From: an uncultured Alistipes sp.
Lineage (GTDB): Bacteria; Bacteroidota; Bacteroidia; Bacteroidales; Rikenellaceae
Direction of reading: 5' to 3'
Length of the DNA: 43,355 bases
Assembly (NCBI GenBank): GCA_944322375.1
Contig: CALUOX010000010.1
Location: 1-43,355, forward strand
The first letter of the stretch is position 1. Every line of letters begins with the position of its first letter. Below are positions 8,890-17,062 of this stretch, in pieces. Made by a program: the position numbers and the translations under genes. The notes under the pieces are model-generated. The model was not told where the DNA came from and made no database searches. It worked only from the letters and a program-made list of their open reading frames with translations.

Positions 8890-10443
8890 TTAGTTTGCGT
8901 AATCGGGATTCTGAACCAGCACGCCGTTCGAGGCATCGATCTCGGTCTGCGGCAGCGGCAGATACCTGTTCTTGTCGGTATAACCGAGTTTGCCGAGCAC
9001 CTCGACAGCTTCGTTCCAGCGGACCAGATCGTAGAAACGGTCGAACTCCAGTGCAAGCTCCACATGGCGCTCGTGATGGATCGCATCGCGCAGTTCATCC
9101 TGATCGGTCGTCGTCACCTTCGGCAGCACGCTCGAATTCGTTCCGCGAGCACGCGCACGCACCTGCTCCAGATAATCGAGCGCCTCGTTGATCATCGCCT
9201 CACCGCCCAACTCGCAAGCAGCTTCGGCGGCCATCAGCACCACATCCGAATAACGGATCATGCGAATGTTGTACCAGAAACCGTCGTTGCTGCCATAATA
9301 GGTACGCAATTCCGGGCTGCAATAGGCCTTCTTGTTATAGAAGTCGCCGTCCAAGCCGTCCTGAGATTCAAGTTTCTCATTGAAAGGAGCATTTCCATTG
9401 GCCGGAGCAATCGACGGCCAAGGCTTGCTCGGCGTCGAGAAATAGAGCAGCGTCTCGTCACGGCGCGGATCGCCCTCCTCGAAAACATCGAGGATCGAAG
9501 CATCGGCCATATGCCATCCCCAACCGAGATTGCTCGTACCCGAACCGCGGCAGCCCTGTACCTGGCAGAACTGGCTGCCCAGATCGTTGGTTGCAGGCTG
9601 TGCGATCGTTGCCATGCACTGCAGCTCCCAAACCGATTCCGAGCAGTTTTCGCCCTCTTCGCGGAAAATCACATCGAACGGCGTATCCAGATTATAGACC
9701 TTCGTGTTGATCACATCGGTTGCAGCTTGGTACATCTGCGACCACATGCTCCGCTGCGCATAAGCCTTGGCATGCAGCGAACGCGCCGCACCGTAGGTAA
9801 TACGGCCCACATAACGCGACTCCCATTTGCGGGGCAGACCCTCGGCTTCGGTCAGATCCGCATCGATCAGCCGGTAGATCTCATCCACCGACGACTTCGG
9901 GATGTTGGCCTCCTCGGAATTCGTAATCGCGAAATCGATCAGCGGCACCTCGCCGAATGCCCGCACAAGGTTGAAATAGCACCAGCCCCGGAAGAAATGC
10001 GCCTCCATGCGGCACTGCAGCTCCGCTTCGTCGAACTGCGCTCCGGCCTCTTCGTCCTTCTTCATTTGGTCAAGAACGGTATTGGCGGCGTGGATGATCT
10101 CATAGTTCGTCGTCCAATAGGGATCGAGCAGCGAATTGCCGGCCGAATACTGGAAATTCTCATACATCGGAACATGTTCCGCGCCGTCGGTCGTCGTCGA
10201 ACCCTTGCGCGAATCCTCCGAACGATAGTAGTGGATGGCAAATGCCGGAATACCGGCCGTAATATTGTAGTGACGCGCCTTCGTGTAAAGGGCCATCACC
10301 TGCGAAAAGTAGGCGCCGCCCTCGACGTCGTCGATCGTCCATTGCCCCTGCGGACGCTGGTCGAGCAGATCGCTGCACGACGCCGCAACAATTGCCGCGA
10401 ATGCCACGACCCAAAATCTGATATTCCTTATGAATGTTTTCAT
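8890..10443 (-). CDS. susD: SusD/RagB-family glycan-binding lipoprotein of the beta-1,2-glucan locus
   Basis: This 517-residue protein has lipobox VAASC and mature start CSDLLDQRP, the usual SusD N-terminus. The TPR-like helical part shows YWTTNYEIIHAANTVLDQM near 110, FFRGWCYFNLVRAFGEVPL near 145 and ARSLHAKAYAQ. The late segments IRYSDVVLMAAEAACELGG and HHERHVELALEFDRFYDLVRW are diagnostic for the RagB/SusD family. SusD proteins form a lid on the SusC barrel and capture oligosaccharide at the surface. The gene follows susC by 13 bases and precedes the LamG gene by 13 bases, so the three are co-transcribed. The ligand is inferred to be a beta-1,2-glucan fragment from the adjacent GH144/GH3 enzymes. 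Confidence 0.95.
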   Translation of the reverse strand: MKTFIRNIRFWVVAFAAIVAASCSDLLDQRPQGQWTIDDVEGGAYFSQVMALYTKARHYNITAGIPAFAIHYYRSEDSRKGSTTTDGAEHVPMYENFQYSAGNSLLDPYWTTNYEIIHAANTVLDQMKKDEEAGAQFDEAELQCRMEAHFFRGWCYFNLVRAFGEVPLIDFAITNSEEANIPKSSVDEIYRLIDADLTEAEGLPRKWESRYVGRITYGAARSLHAKAYAQRSMWSQMYQAATDVINTKVYNLDTPFDVIFREEGENCSESVWELQCMATIAQPATNDLGSQFCQVQGCRGSGTSNLGWGWHMADASILDVFEEGDPRRDETLLYFSTPSKPWPSIAPANGNAPFNEKLESQDGLDGDFYNKKAYCSPELRTYYGSNDGFWYNIRMIRYSDVVLMAAEAACELGGEAMINEALDYLEQVRARARGTNSSVLPKVTTTDQDELRDAIHHERHVELALEFDRFYDLVRWNEAVEVLGKLGYTDKNRYLPLPQTEIDASNGVLVQNPDYAN

Positions 10444-10456
10444 TGGTTATGCTGTT

Positions 10457-13400
10457 TTAGAAAGATACGTTTACACCGAAAGTATAGGTCGTAGGCATCG
10501 GATAGGTCGAACCCGTATCGATGCCGAAAGCAAGTGCCGAGCCGCCGATCTCAGGCGTATAGCCCGTATTGTGCGCCCATGTCTTGAGGTTGTCGATATT
10601 GAAGAAGATACGCATCGCCTTCAGATGGAGCTTCTTCAATACCTGCTCGCCGAGGTTGTAACCGATCTGGATGTTCTTCAGCCGCAGATAGCTGCCGTCT
10701 TCGATGTAGTAGCTCGAATTCTGCATCTGGATGGCGCGCGACGAGTCGAGAATCGGCTCCCAGTTCGACGTGCCCTCGCCGTTCCAGCGGCCCAGACGCT
10801 TGGTATGGTAGTTATACTGTGCATAGGCCGAGAGGAAACTCGTATTGAAGATCTCGTTGCCATATACACCCTGGAAATCGATGCCCAGGTCGAAATTCTT
10901 GTACTGCAGGTTGATCGAGTAGCCGTAGGTGAAATCGGGCGTCGGATTGCCGATCATCGTACGGTCGGCCTCCGTGATCTTGCCGTCGCCCGTCACGTCG
11001 CGGAACTTCAGATCGCCCGGAGCAACCGCCGCCAGCGTATTTTCAGGCGAAGCCTCGATGTCCGCCTTGTTCTGATAGACGCCGATCACATCGTATCCGT
11101 AGAAGTAGCTGATCGGATAGCCCGGCTGCGATACGGCAACGCTCTTGTCGCCCTGATAATAGGTCTTGCCCAACGTCAGCACTTCGTTGTTGATCGTCGT
11201 GATGTTGCCCGATACCGTATAACGGAAATCTTCGCCGATCTTGTCGCTCCACGATCCCGTCAGCTCGAAACCGTTGTTGCGGATCGATCCCGAATTGATC
11301 AGACCGTCCTGTGCACCCATGAATTTCTCAAGGTAGCAGATCAGATCGACCGTCTTTTTGCTGTAATAGGTCGGCTCGATGCGCAGCCGCTGTCCGAGAA
11401 GCTGCATCTCGAAACCCACCTCCCAGGCCTTGGTCTTCTCCCATCGGAGATCCGTAGCCAGATAAGCCTGCGAGAAGGAGGATATGATGTTGTCGCCGAA
11501 GATCGCATTCGAGGCGTTCAGTGTCGGGAAAGCCGGATAGTTGCCGCCCGCGCTGCCGATATTCTGATTACCCAGAACACCGTAAGAACCCTTGATCTTC
11601 AAATAGTCGATCACATTCTGATTGCGCATGAAATTCTCTTCGGACATGATCCAGCCCGCACCGATCGAATAGAAGTTGTCCCAGGTGTTGCCCGTATATT
11701 TGAATACCGACGCACCGTCGCGACGATACGAGGCGTTGAGCAGATAGCGGCGGTTGAACGTATAAAGCGCACGGAACAGGTACGACATCGTAAACCGACG
11801 ATACTGCGATCCGCCGTTCGTTGCCGAAGCCGTATCGCCGATCGACGAAATCCACCACTTGTCGGAATCGTCCGGAATGAGGATGTCGGCGGTCTCGATG
11901 TTCTGGCTGCGGCCGCCCGTCAACGACTCGTAACTCGTATAATTGGTCGTCAAACCGGCCATCAGCGTCAGGTCGTGCTTCTCGGCGAAGGTCTTCGTAT
12001 AGGTCAGGATGTAATCCTGCTGGGCATTGAGCGTATTGGTCTTCGTCTGCGACAACGACTCCGTCTGGCTGCGCGGCGCCGTCTCCTTGACCGTAGGATC
12101 ATATTCGTAAATTACCGGCGAGAAGAGACGCGAATTGTCCGAAGCGTAGTCCAGCGAGAAGGCAGCACGCAGCTTCAGTTCGGGAAGGAAATTCACCTCG
12201 CCATAGACATTGCCGGCGAAACGGTAGTTCTGGGCAATGTTATGCTTCGCAAACTCCTCGACATCAACCATCGGGTTCGATATCTGCGCATTCTGGAACG
12301 CCGGAAGTTTGTAATAGTCGCCTGTCGCGGCATCGTAGATCGGCGAGATCGGAGCCGCATGGATGGCACCCGTCACATTCTTGGCATCGGCCGGAAGCAT
12401 GTAGGCCCCGTTCATCTGGACACCGAACTTCAGCCAATCCTTCGCCCTGTATTCATCGCTGAAGTTTACCGTTACCTTCTGCATCTCCTCGCCCTTGATG
12501 TTGCCCTGCTCGTAGGTGTAGCCTACGCCAAGGTAGAAATTGCTCTTGTCGGTCGAACCGGCGACACTGGCGGTCGTCTGGCTGATCACCGCATTCTGGA
12601 AGATGGCATCCTGCCAGTCGGTATCGGCCGAATAGTAGGTGTAATCGAACGGATCGCCGCCCATGTTCGAGAGCTGTTCGTTGTAGAGTTCCCGGAACTG
12701 GGGCCCGCTGGTCAGCGACATGCGGTGGCCGACATGTTTTACGCCCACCGACTGATTGACGCTTACCACCGTCTGGCCCGCCTTGGCCCGCTTGGTCGTG
12801 ATGATGATCACACCGTTGGCGCCGCGCACACCGAAGATGGCCAGCGACGACGGGTCCTTCAGGATCTCGAACGATTCGATGTCATTCGCATTGAGGAAAT
12901 TGATGTTGTCGGTAAACATCCCGTCAACAACATAGAGGGGAGCAAAACCGTTGATGGAGTTTGTACCGCGAATACGGATCTCAGGATCCTGTCCCGCGCG
13001 CCCCGTATTGGTAATCTGAACACCCGCCACGCGGCCCTGCAACGAAGCCAGCGGGTTGGCCGAAGGACGGTTGGCGATCGTCTCCGCATCGACGTTGACG
13101 ATCGAACCGGTCAGGTCACGCTTCTTCGCCGTACCGTAACCGATGACCACAGCCTCCTCGATCAGTGTCGATGAGGTTTCGAGCGTTACCGTCACGGGCG
13201 TTGCCGAGACCGGAACACGCTGCGTCGTCATACCGATGAAGGAGATCTCCAGCTCCTGACCTTCCTGAGCCTTCAACGAGAAATTACCGTCGGCGTCGGT
13301 AGTCGTACCTACATACGTGCCTGCAACGATCACGCTGGCACCGATAACGGGCTGGCCGCTGCCATCCACAACCTTACCTGTCGCCTCTACCGTCCGGCCG

Positions 13401-13510
13401 CTCTGGGCGTAAGCCCCGACCGTCGCCGTGACGAGCAACAGCACAACCGACACGAACGTCTTGATCGAGAAGCGGAACAACCCGCGACTCTCTGGTCGAT
13501 TTTTTTTCAT
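10457..13510 (-). CDS. susC: SusC/RagA-family TonB-dependent transporter of the beta-1,2-glucan locus
   Basis: This is a 1017-residue outer-membrane transporter. It has a signal peptide ending near AYAQ, then a carboxypeptidase regulatory-like domain (TGKVVDGSGQPVIGASVIV, residues about 40-120). The plug follows with VVIGYGTAKKRDLTGSI, IRIRGTNSINGFAPLYVVDG and FEILKDPSSLAIFGVRGANG. A long 22-strand-type barrel ends in FGVNVSF with a C-terminal Phe. There is no STN domain, in contrast to the second SusC at 27082-30645, so this one is not expected to signal through FecR. It is first in the minus-strand operon. A candidate promoter and a repeated TCCGGA element lie about 100 bases upstream. Energised uptake of sophorooligosaccharides is inferred. 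Confidence 0.95.
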   Translation of the reverse strand: MKKNRPESRGLFRFSIKTFVSVVLLLVTATVGAYAQSGRTVEATGKVVDGSGQPVIGASVIVAGTYVGTTTDADGNFSLKAQEGQELEISFIGMTTQRVPVSATPVTVTLETSSTLIEEAVVIGYGTAKKRDLTGSIVNVDAETIANRPSANPLASLQGRVAGVQITNTGRAGQDPEIRIRGTNSINGFAPLYVVDGMFTDNINFLNANDIESFEILKDPSSLAIFGVRGANGVIIITTKRAKAGQTVVSVNQSVGVKHVGHRMSLTSGPQFRELYNEQLSNMGGDPFDYTYYSADTDWQDAIFQNAVISQTTASVAGSTDKSNFYLGVGYTYEQGNIKGEEMQKVTVNFSDEYRAKDWLKFGVQMNGAYMLPADAKNVTGAIHAAPISPIYDAATGDYYKLPAFQNAQISNPMVDVEEFAKHNIAQNYRFAGNVYGEVNFLPELKLRAAFSLDYASDNSRLFSPVIYEYDPTVKETAPRSQTESLSQTKTNTLNAQQDYILTYTKTFAEKHDLTLMAGLTTNYTSYESLTGGRSQNIETADILIPDDSDKWWISSIGDTASATNGGSQYRRFTMSYLFRALYTFNRRYLLNASYRRDGASVFKYTGNTWDNFYSIGAGWIMSEENFMRNQNVIDYLKIKGSYGVLGNQNIGSAGGNYPAFPTLNASNAIFGDNIISSFSQAYLATDLRWEKTKAWEVGFEMQLLGQRLRIEPTYYSKKTVDLICYLEKFMGAQDGLINSGSIRNNGFELTGSWSDKIGEDFRYTVSGNITTINNEVLTLGKTYYQGDKSVAVSQPGYPISYFYGYDVIGVYQNKADIEASPENTLAAVAPGDLKFRDVTGDGKITEADRTMIGNPTPDFTYGYSINLQYKNFDLGIDFQGVYGNEIFNTSFLSAYAQYNYHTKRLGRWNGEGTSNWEPILDSSRAIQMQNSSYYIEDGSYLRLKNIQIGYNLGEQVLKKLHLKAMRIFFNIDNLKTWAHNTGYTPEIGGSALAFGIDTGSTYPMPTTYTFGVNVSF

Positions 13511-13604
13511 TGTAATTTTAGGTTTAATGTTTTATTATGAGACGAACTCCGCACCTTGCAACCGGCTCTGCGGTGCGAACGGAGTGCGTCCGTGATTTCA
13601 AAAA

Positions 13605-13637
13605 CAAAATTAAAAGGCTCGTCCGGAAGAGTCCGGA
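13605..13637 (-). promoter_or_regulatory. Candidate regulated promoter of the susC operon with repeated TCCGGA site
   Basis: On the minus strand, TAATTTTG (13605-13612) fits the TAnnTTTG -7 element. No TTTG is seen at the -33 position. Instead, GTCCGGA occurs twice with a 10-base period (13621-13627 and 13631-13637 on the plus strand), each containing the palindrome TCCGGA. The position just upstream of -7, replacing -33, suits an activator site. The leader to the susC ATG would be about 90 bases. Confidence 0.5.
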
Positions 13638-13736
13638 TTGTCGATACATTTTGACTACTCCACGATGGAAATACTCCATTTGGACGACCTCTCAATCACC
13701 TCTCAAAAGACAATGAACTTATTATGTAGCAATATT

Positions 13737-16601
13737 TTACATTTCAGAATCCTGCACCTCATCGTCCTCCGGCACCGATTCCTGGGAATCGACATGCATC
13801 AGGAATTCATTCAAATTCTGGGCCGAAGTCAAACCGAGTTTTTTGCGCAGCCGATAACGGCTGTTCTCGACCGCCCGGACCGACAGGTTCATCATCGAAG
13901 CGATCTCCTTCGTACACAGATTCATTTTCAGACAGGCGCTCAATCGCAAATCGTTGGTCGTCAAATCCGGATACCGCTCCTTCATAATCCGGAAATAGTC
14001 CGAATGCTTCTGCTCGAATTTGATCAGGAACAGCGTCCAGTCGCTCTCCGTGTCGAGATGGCCGCTTACATAGGAGTTGATTTTCTGGCACAATACGGCT
14101 GTTGTCCGATTGCCGTATTTGGATTGGAAATCGTTGACCATGTCGCGCATGCGGAGAACCATATCGTTGCGGCTCACAAGCGTCGTACTTTGGGCGACGA
14201 TCTCGGCGTCGCGTTTCGACAGCTCCTGACGCAACGATTTGTTCGCCCGACGCAGCGAGACGATCTCCTGCAGCCGCAAGCGGCGAAGATAACGCCGCCG
14301 ATAGAAACGCATGACCAACAGCCACACACCGTAAAATATCAGCGGGAAAGCCAGCAGATAGCACGCGACAGCCCACCCCGCAGCATACCAGGGTGTCAGA
14401 ATATCCAACGCGAAACGGCTGGGCTCCGACCAACGGCCGAAGCTGTCGGTCACCACCACTTCGAAGAGATAATGGCCTTGGGGCAGACGGGCGTATTCGG
14501 CCTTTCCCGTACGATCGGGTTCCGACCATGTATCGTCCATTCCGACCATCCGGTGACGGAACTGCGCTCCGGGCAGCAATCCCTCCCGTGAAGTATAACG
14601 GAAAGTCACGGAACTACGCGTAAAGGGTATTTTTGCCGGAGAACGAAGATCAAGCCAGCAGGTATCGTCCCGCCGGCCGGAGGCGCACAACGATTCAAGG
14701 ACAGGGGGAGCGGGGAGGGGGGGGGACGCCACGGCGTGCGGTGTGACGAGTTCGAAGCCGTTGTCGCCGCAGAAGAGACTTGTCGAAGCATCGAGTACGG
14801 CGACCTGTTCGTACCCGTAAATCAGATTCGTCACGGGAATTCCGGCACACGGTTCAAGCGTCGCATGACGGCTGCCGTCATAATGGAGGAGCCAGACGCC
14901 CCGGCCCGTCAACACCCAGAAATTCGCCTCGTCGAGCGGAATCACGCGACGGATCTCCCGAATTCCCTGAAACGTCGCATTGAGAACCGAATCGGGTTCC
15001 AGACGGTCGTTGTACTCATTGTAGCGGAAAAACCGGTCATCGCCGAACAGCGCCACACGCTCTCCGACCCGGAACAGGCTGAGCTTATAGGGCAAACCGT
15101 CGCGTGCATCACCGCCATAGAGCGTCCGCTGCTCGATACTGCGGCCGTCGGCACTCAAGCGACAGCGATATACGCCTTTGAACGGATGTTCCAGCCACAA
15201 CTGACGCAAATAGTCGCTCTCGATACGATAGACCGCCTCATCATGCCCTGAAACCTCGTGCATCCGGTTCTGTTCATCAAGCAGCCGTAATTTGTAGTAG
15301 GAGGCGAAAAAAAGGTGTTTCCGACGTCCCAGCTGCACGCTTTGCAATCCGTATCCGCCCATGCCGGAGAGTTTCGAAACCGAGAAATCGGCATGCAGTT
15401 CCGATACTCCCGTATTGTGCGACACGAAAAGACGGCCGTCGATCTGATCGAGTGCCCATATCTGGCCGCCGAGACCCGGAATCCTGCGGTATTCGCCCAG
15501 TACGGCGCCGCCGCCCAGTTTCTGTTCCTCGATGGCGAAAACGCCCTGGTTGGTCGCCAGCAACAGTTTGCCCTGCCAGCGGCAGGCATCGTAGATCGAG
15601 CCCAGGGTCCACTTGTCGTATGTGTGGAAATCGATCCCCTGCCGGAACATCAGACAGGAGATTCCGCGATCCAGCGCAACCCACACATTGCCCTGCATGT
15701 CTTCGGAGAGGGCCTGTACACTGTTGTTCAACAAGCGGTTGGCTGTTGACAGACGGTTGAGCACCCGTCCCTCGGCATCCGTTTCATAAACACCGCCCGC
15801 CAACGTACCGAAAAGATAGGTCCCGCGCGACGTATAGATTCCGCAATTGAGCTCATCCCGCCGCATCAGCTCAGACAATGCCGGCATGCAGGGACGAAAA
15901 CGTGTTCCATCATAATGCCACAGCCCCTTGCTGCCCGTTCCGACAATCCATTCGCCCGGACGTCCGGAAGGCAGCACAACCCGTACGGTCGTCGTGGAAA
16001 AACATTCGCTGCCGGGGATCGGTTCGAATCCCCCGGCCGTCAAACGGCAAAGGGGCCCTCCCATCTCCTGCGCCCAGAATTCATCGCCGGCCTGCAGCAG
16101 GAAGAGCATGTTCATTCGTCCGGGAAGTCGGCGGACTGTCTTGTAATCGTAATGATAGATCCCGTGGAACGACTGGAACAACACCCCGTCCGGCAATACG
16201 AAAATACGCCAGAAATCGCTGTCGGAGAAGTCCTCGTCAAGGGTATCCGGAACAAGCGACGTATAACGCAGCGCCCCCGACATGTCGCGGTCCCATCGGC
16301 CGAACTCCTCGAAACCGCCCGTAAAGATCACCTCGTGGGAGCGTGTGGCGACCGATCGGACAATCGAGGCGCGCGGCAATTCGTAGAGCCGCCACTGCAA
16401 TCCGTCAAATTCAAGCAATCCCCTGTCGTTTCCTACATAGAAGGTTCCGGTTTCATCCTCGGCCAACGACCAGTTTTTATTGCCGGCACGGTAATCGGAG
16501 GGCAACAGGTTCACAACGTTCGGCGCTGCGGCATGAACGGCCGCACCCTGCAGCAGCGCCATCAAGGATAGCAAACAGATCGTATTGGAGAAGAATTTCA
16601 T
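13737..16601 (-). CDS. Membrane-spanning sensor-regulator: beta-propeller, Y_Y_Y, coiled coil, LuxR-type HTH
   Basis: I place the start at 16601 (MKFFSNTICLLSL), giving 954 residues with a signal peptide. A longer in-frame start at 16802 would add 67 non-signal residues. Residues of about 27-620 form a periplasmic two-component-regulator-type propeller, with NKNWSLAEDETGTFYVGNDRG and GNVWVALDRG repeats. A Y_Y_Y-type Ig domain follows (FRHRMVGMDDTW, LPQGHYLFEVVVTD). One transmembrane helix lies near 737-760, then a coiled coil of about 770-825, and a C-terminal LuxR-type HTH (CTKEIASMMNLSVRAVENSRYR). No kinase or receiver domain is seen, so it would act as a one-component, membrane-anchored transcription factor. 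Being adjacent to susC, it probably senses beta-1,2-glucan fragments and activates the operon. A C9 tract lies in codons 626-629. Confidence 0.85.
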   Translation of the reverse strand: MKFFSNTICLLSLMALLQGAAVHAAAPNVVNLLPSDYRAGNKNWSLAEDETGTFYVGNDRGLLEFDGLQWRLYELPRASIVRSVATRSHEVIFTGGFEEFGRWDRDMSGALRYTSLVPDTLDEDFSDSDFWRIFVLPDGVLFQSFHGIYHYDYKTVRRLPGRMNMLFLLQAGDEFWAQEMGGPLCRLTAGGFEPIPGSECFSTTTVRVVLPSGRPGEWIVGTGSKGLWHYDGTRFRPCMPALSELMRRDELNCGIYTSRGTYLFGTLAGGVYETDAEGRVLNRLSTANRLLNNSVQALSEDMQGNVWVALDRGISCLMFRQGIDFHTYDKWTLGSIYDACRWQGKLLLATNQGVFAIEEQKLGGGAVLGEYRRIPGLGGQIWALDQIDGRLFVSHNTGVSELHADFSVSKLSGMGGYGLQSVQLGRRKHLFFASYYKLRLLDEQNRMHEVSGHDEAVYRIESDYLRQLWLEHPFKGVYRCRLSADGRSIEQRTLYGGDARDGLPYKLSLFRVGERVALFGDDRFFRYNEYNDRLEPDSVLNATFQGIREIRRVIPLDEANFWVLTGRGVWLLHYDGSRHATLEPCAGIPVTNLIYGYEQVAVLDASTSLFCGDNGFELVTPHAVASPPLPAPPVLESLCASGRRDDTCWLDLRSPAKIPFTRSSVTFRYTSREGLLPGAQFRHRMVGMDDTWSEPDRTGKAEYARLPQGHYLFEVVVTDSFGRWSEPSRFALDILTPWYAAGWAVACYLLAFPLIFYGVWLLVMRFYRRRYLRRLRLQEIVSLRRANKSLRQELSKRDAEIVAQSTTLVSRNDMVLRMRDMVNDFQSKYGNRTTAVLCQKINSYVSGHLDTESDWTLFLIKFEQKHSDYFRIMKERYPDLTTNDLRLSACLKMNLCTKEIASMMNLSVRAVENSRYRLRKKLGLTSAQNLNEFLMHVDSQESVPEDDEVQDSEM
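14703..14725 (+). repeat. G-rich tract (G5, G4, G9) inside the regulator gene
   Basis: The plus strand reads GGGGG, AGC, GGGG, A, then nine Gs up to 14725. On the coding strand this is a C9 run followed by C-rich codons encoding a Pro-rich linker (SPPLPAPP). The plus strand meets the usual four-tract G-quadruplex pattern. Slippage by one base would remove the transmembrane and DNA-binding parts of the regulator. Confidence 0.7.
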
Positions 16602-16627
16602 CGCCGTATCGGTCTCTTCGTAGAGGA

Positions 16628-16659
16628 TAAAAGTAAACCTTTTTTTGAAAATTACCAAA
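16628..16659 (-). promoter_or_regulatory. Candidate promoter of the sensor-regulator gene
   Basis: On the minus strand, TTTG (complement of 16656-16659), a 20-base spacer and TACTTTTA (complement of 16628-16635) match the consensus with one change (last G to A). The expected leader is about 20 bases before the ATG at 16601, which supports that start over the one at 16802, since 16802 lies upstream of this promoter. Confidence 0.45.
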
Positions 16660-17011
16660 TAAGGGGGCCGGTAAAAACGGAATATCTCTTGTTGGGCGGA
16701 AAATTGCCCGCGAAAAGGGAGCCGCGCGAGCCGTATCCGCAATTTTTTGAAAAACAGCGTACTATAAATAAAGAGATTCCGAACTGGAGGAAAGGAGTTC
16801 ATTTCACAAGGAAGATTCGCCCGCTCCCGCCCAGGCTGCCCGCTCTTGGCGATTATACAATATCAACGAAGGAGGAACACCGGCAGAGCGTTTCGGCCGC
16901 CACATCGAAAAAGCCCCTCCGACGGCACAATCCGGTACCGCGCACGGAAACTCCTCTGAAAAGGCGGTCTCATTGCGCAAGGAAAAGAGCGGCCGGAAAA
17001 AATCGGCCTCC

Positions 17012-17044
17012 ATTTTGAACATATGTTCAAAATATGTATATTTG
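17012..17044 (+). promoter_or_regulatory. Consensus promoter with a perfect 22-bp palindromic operator
   Basis: TTTG (17014-17017), a 19-base spacer and TATATTTG (17037-17044) are an exact Bacteroidetes consensus promoter. A perfect palindrome fills 17012-17033, with core TTGAACATATGTTCAA at 17015-17030. It covers the -33 element and most of the spacer, ending 3 bases before the -7 element. Protein bound here would block RNA polymerase. The leader to the ATG at 17063 is only about 12 bases. Confidence 0.85.
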
Positions 17045-17062
17045 CAAAAAAACGAAGAACCG

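Larger units (their letters stand above)
16602..17062. other. Divergent intergenic region between the glucan regulator and the DUF134-NifX gene
   Basis: This 461-base stretch holds the candidate promoter of the regulator on the minus strand (16628-16659) and the consensus promoter with palindrome on the plus strand (17012-17044). Between about 16680 and 17010 I see no convincing gene. Frames there lack recognisable protein features, and a minus-strand frame running into the DUF134 gene looks like its antisense shadow. Confidence 0.6.

Noticed and set aside
10430..13174. Plus-strand frame of 914 codons opposite the first susC gene
   Set aside because: It is antisense to a complete SusC with plug and barrel motifs; no signal or domain is visible.
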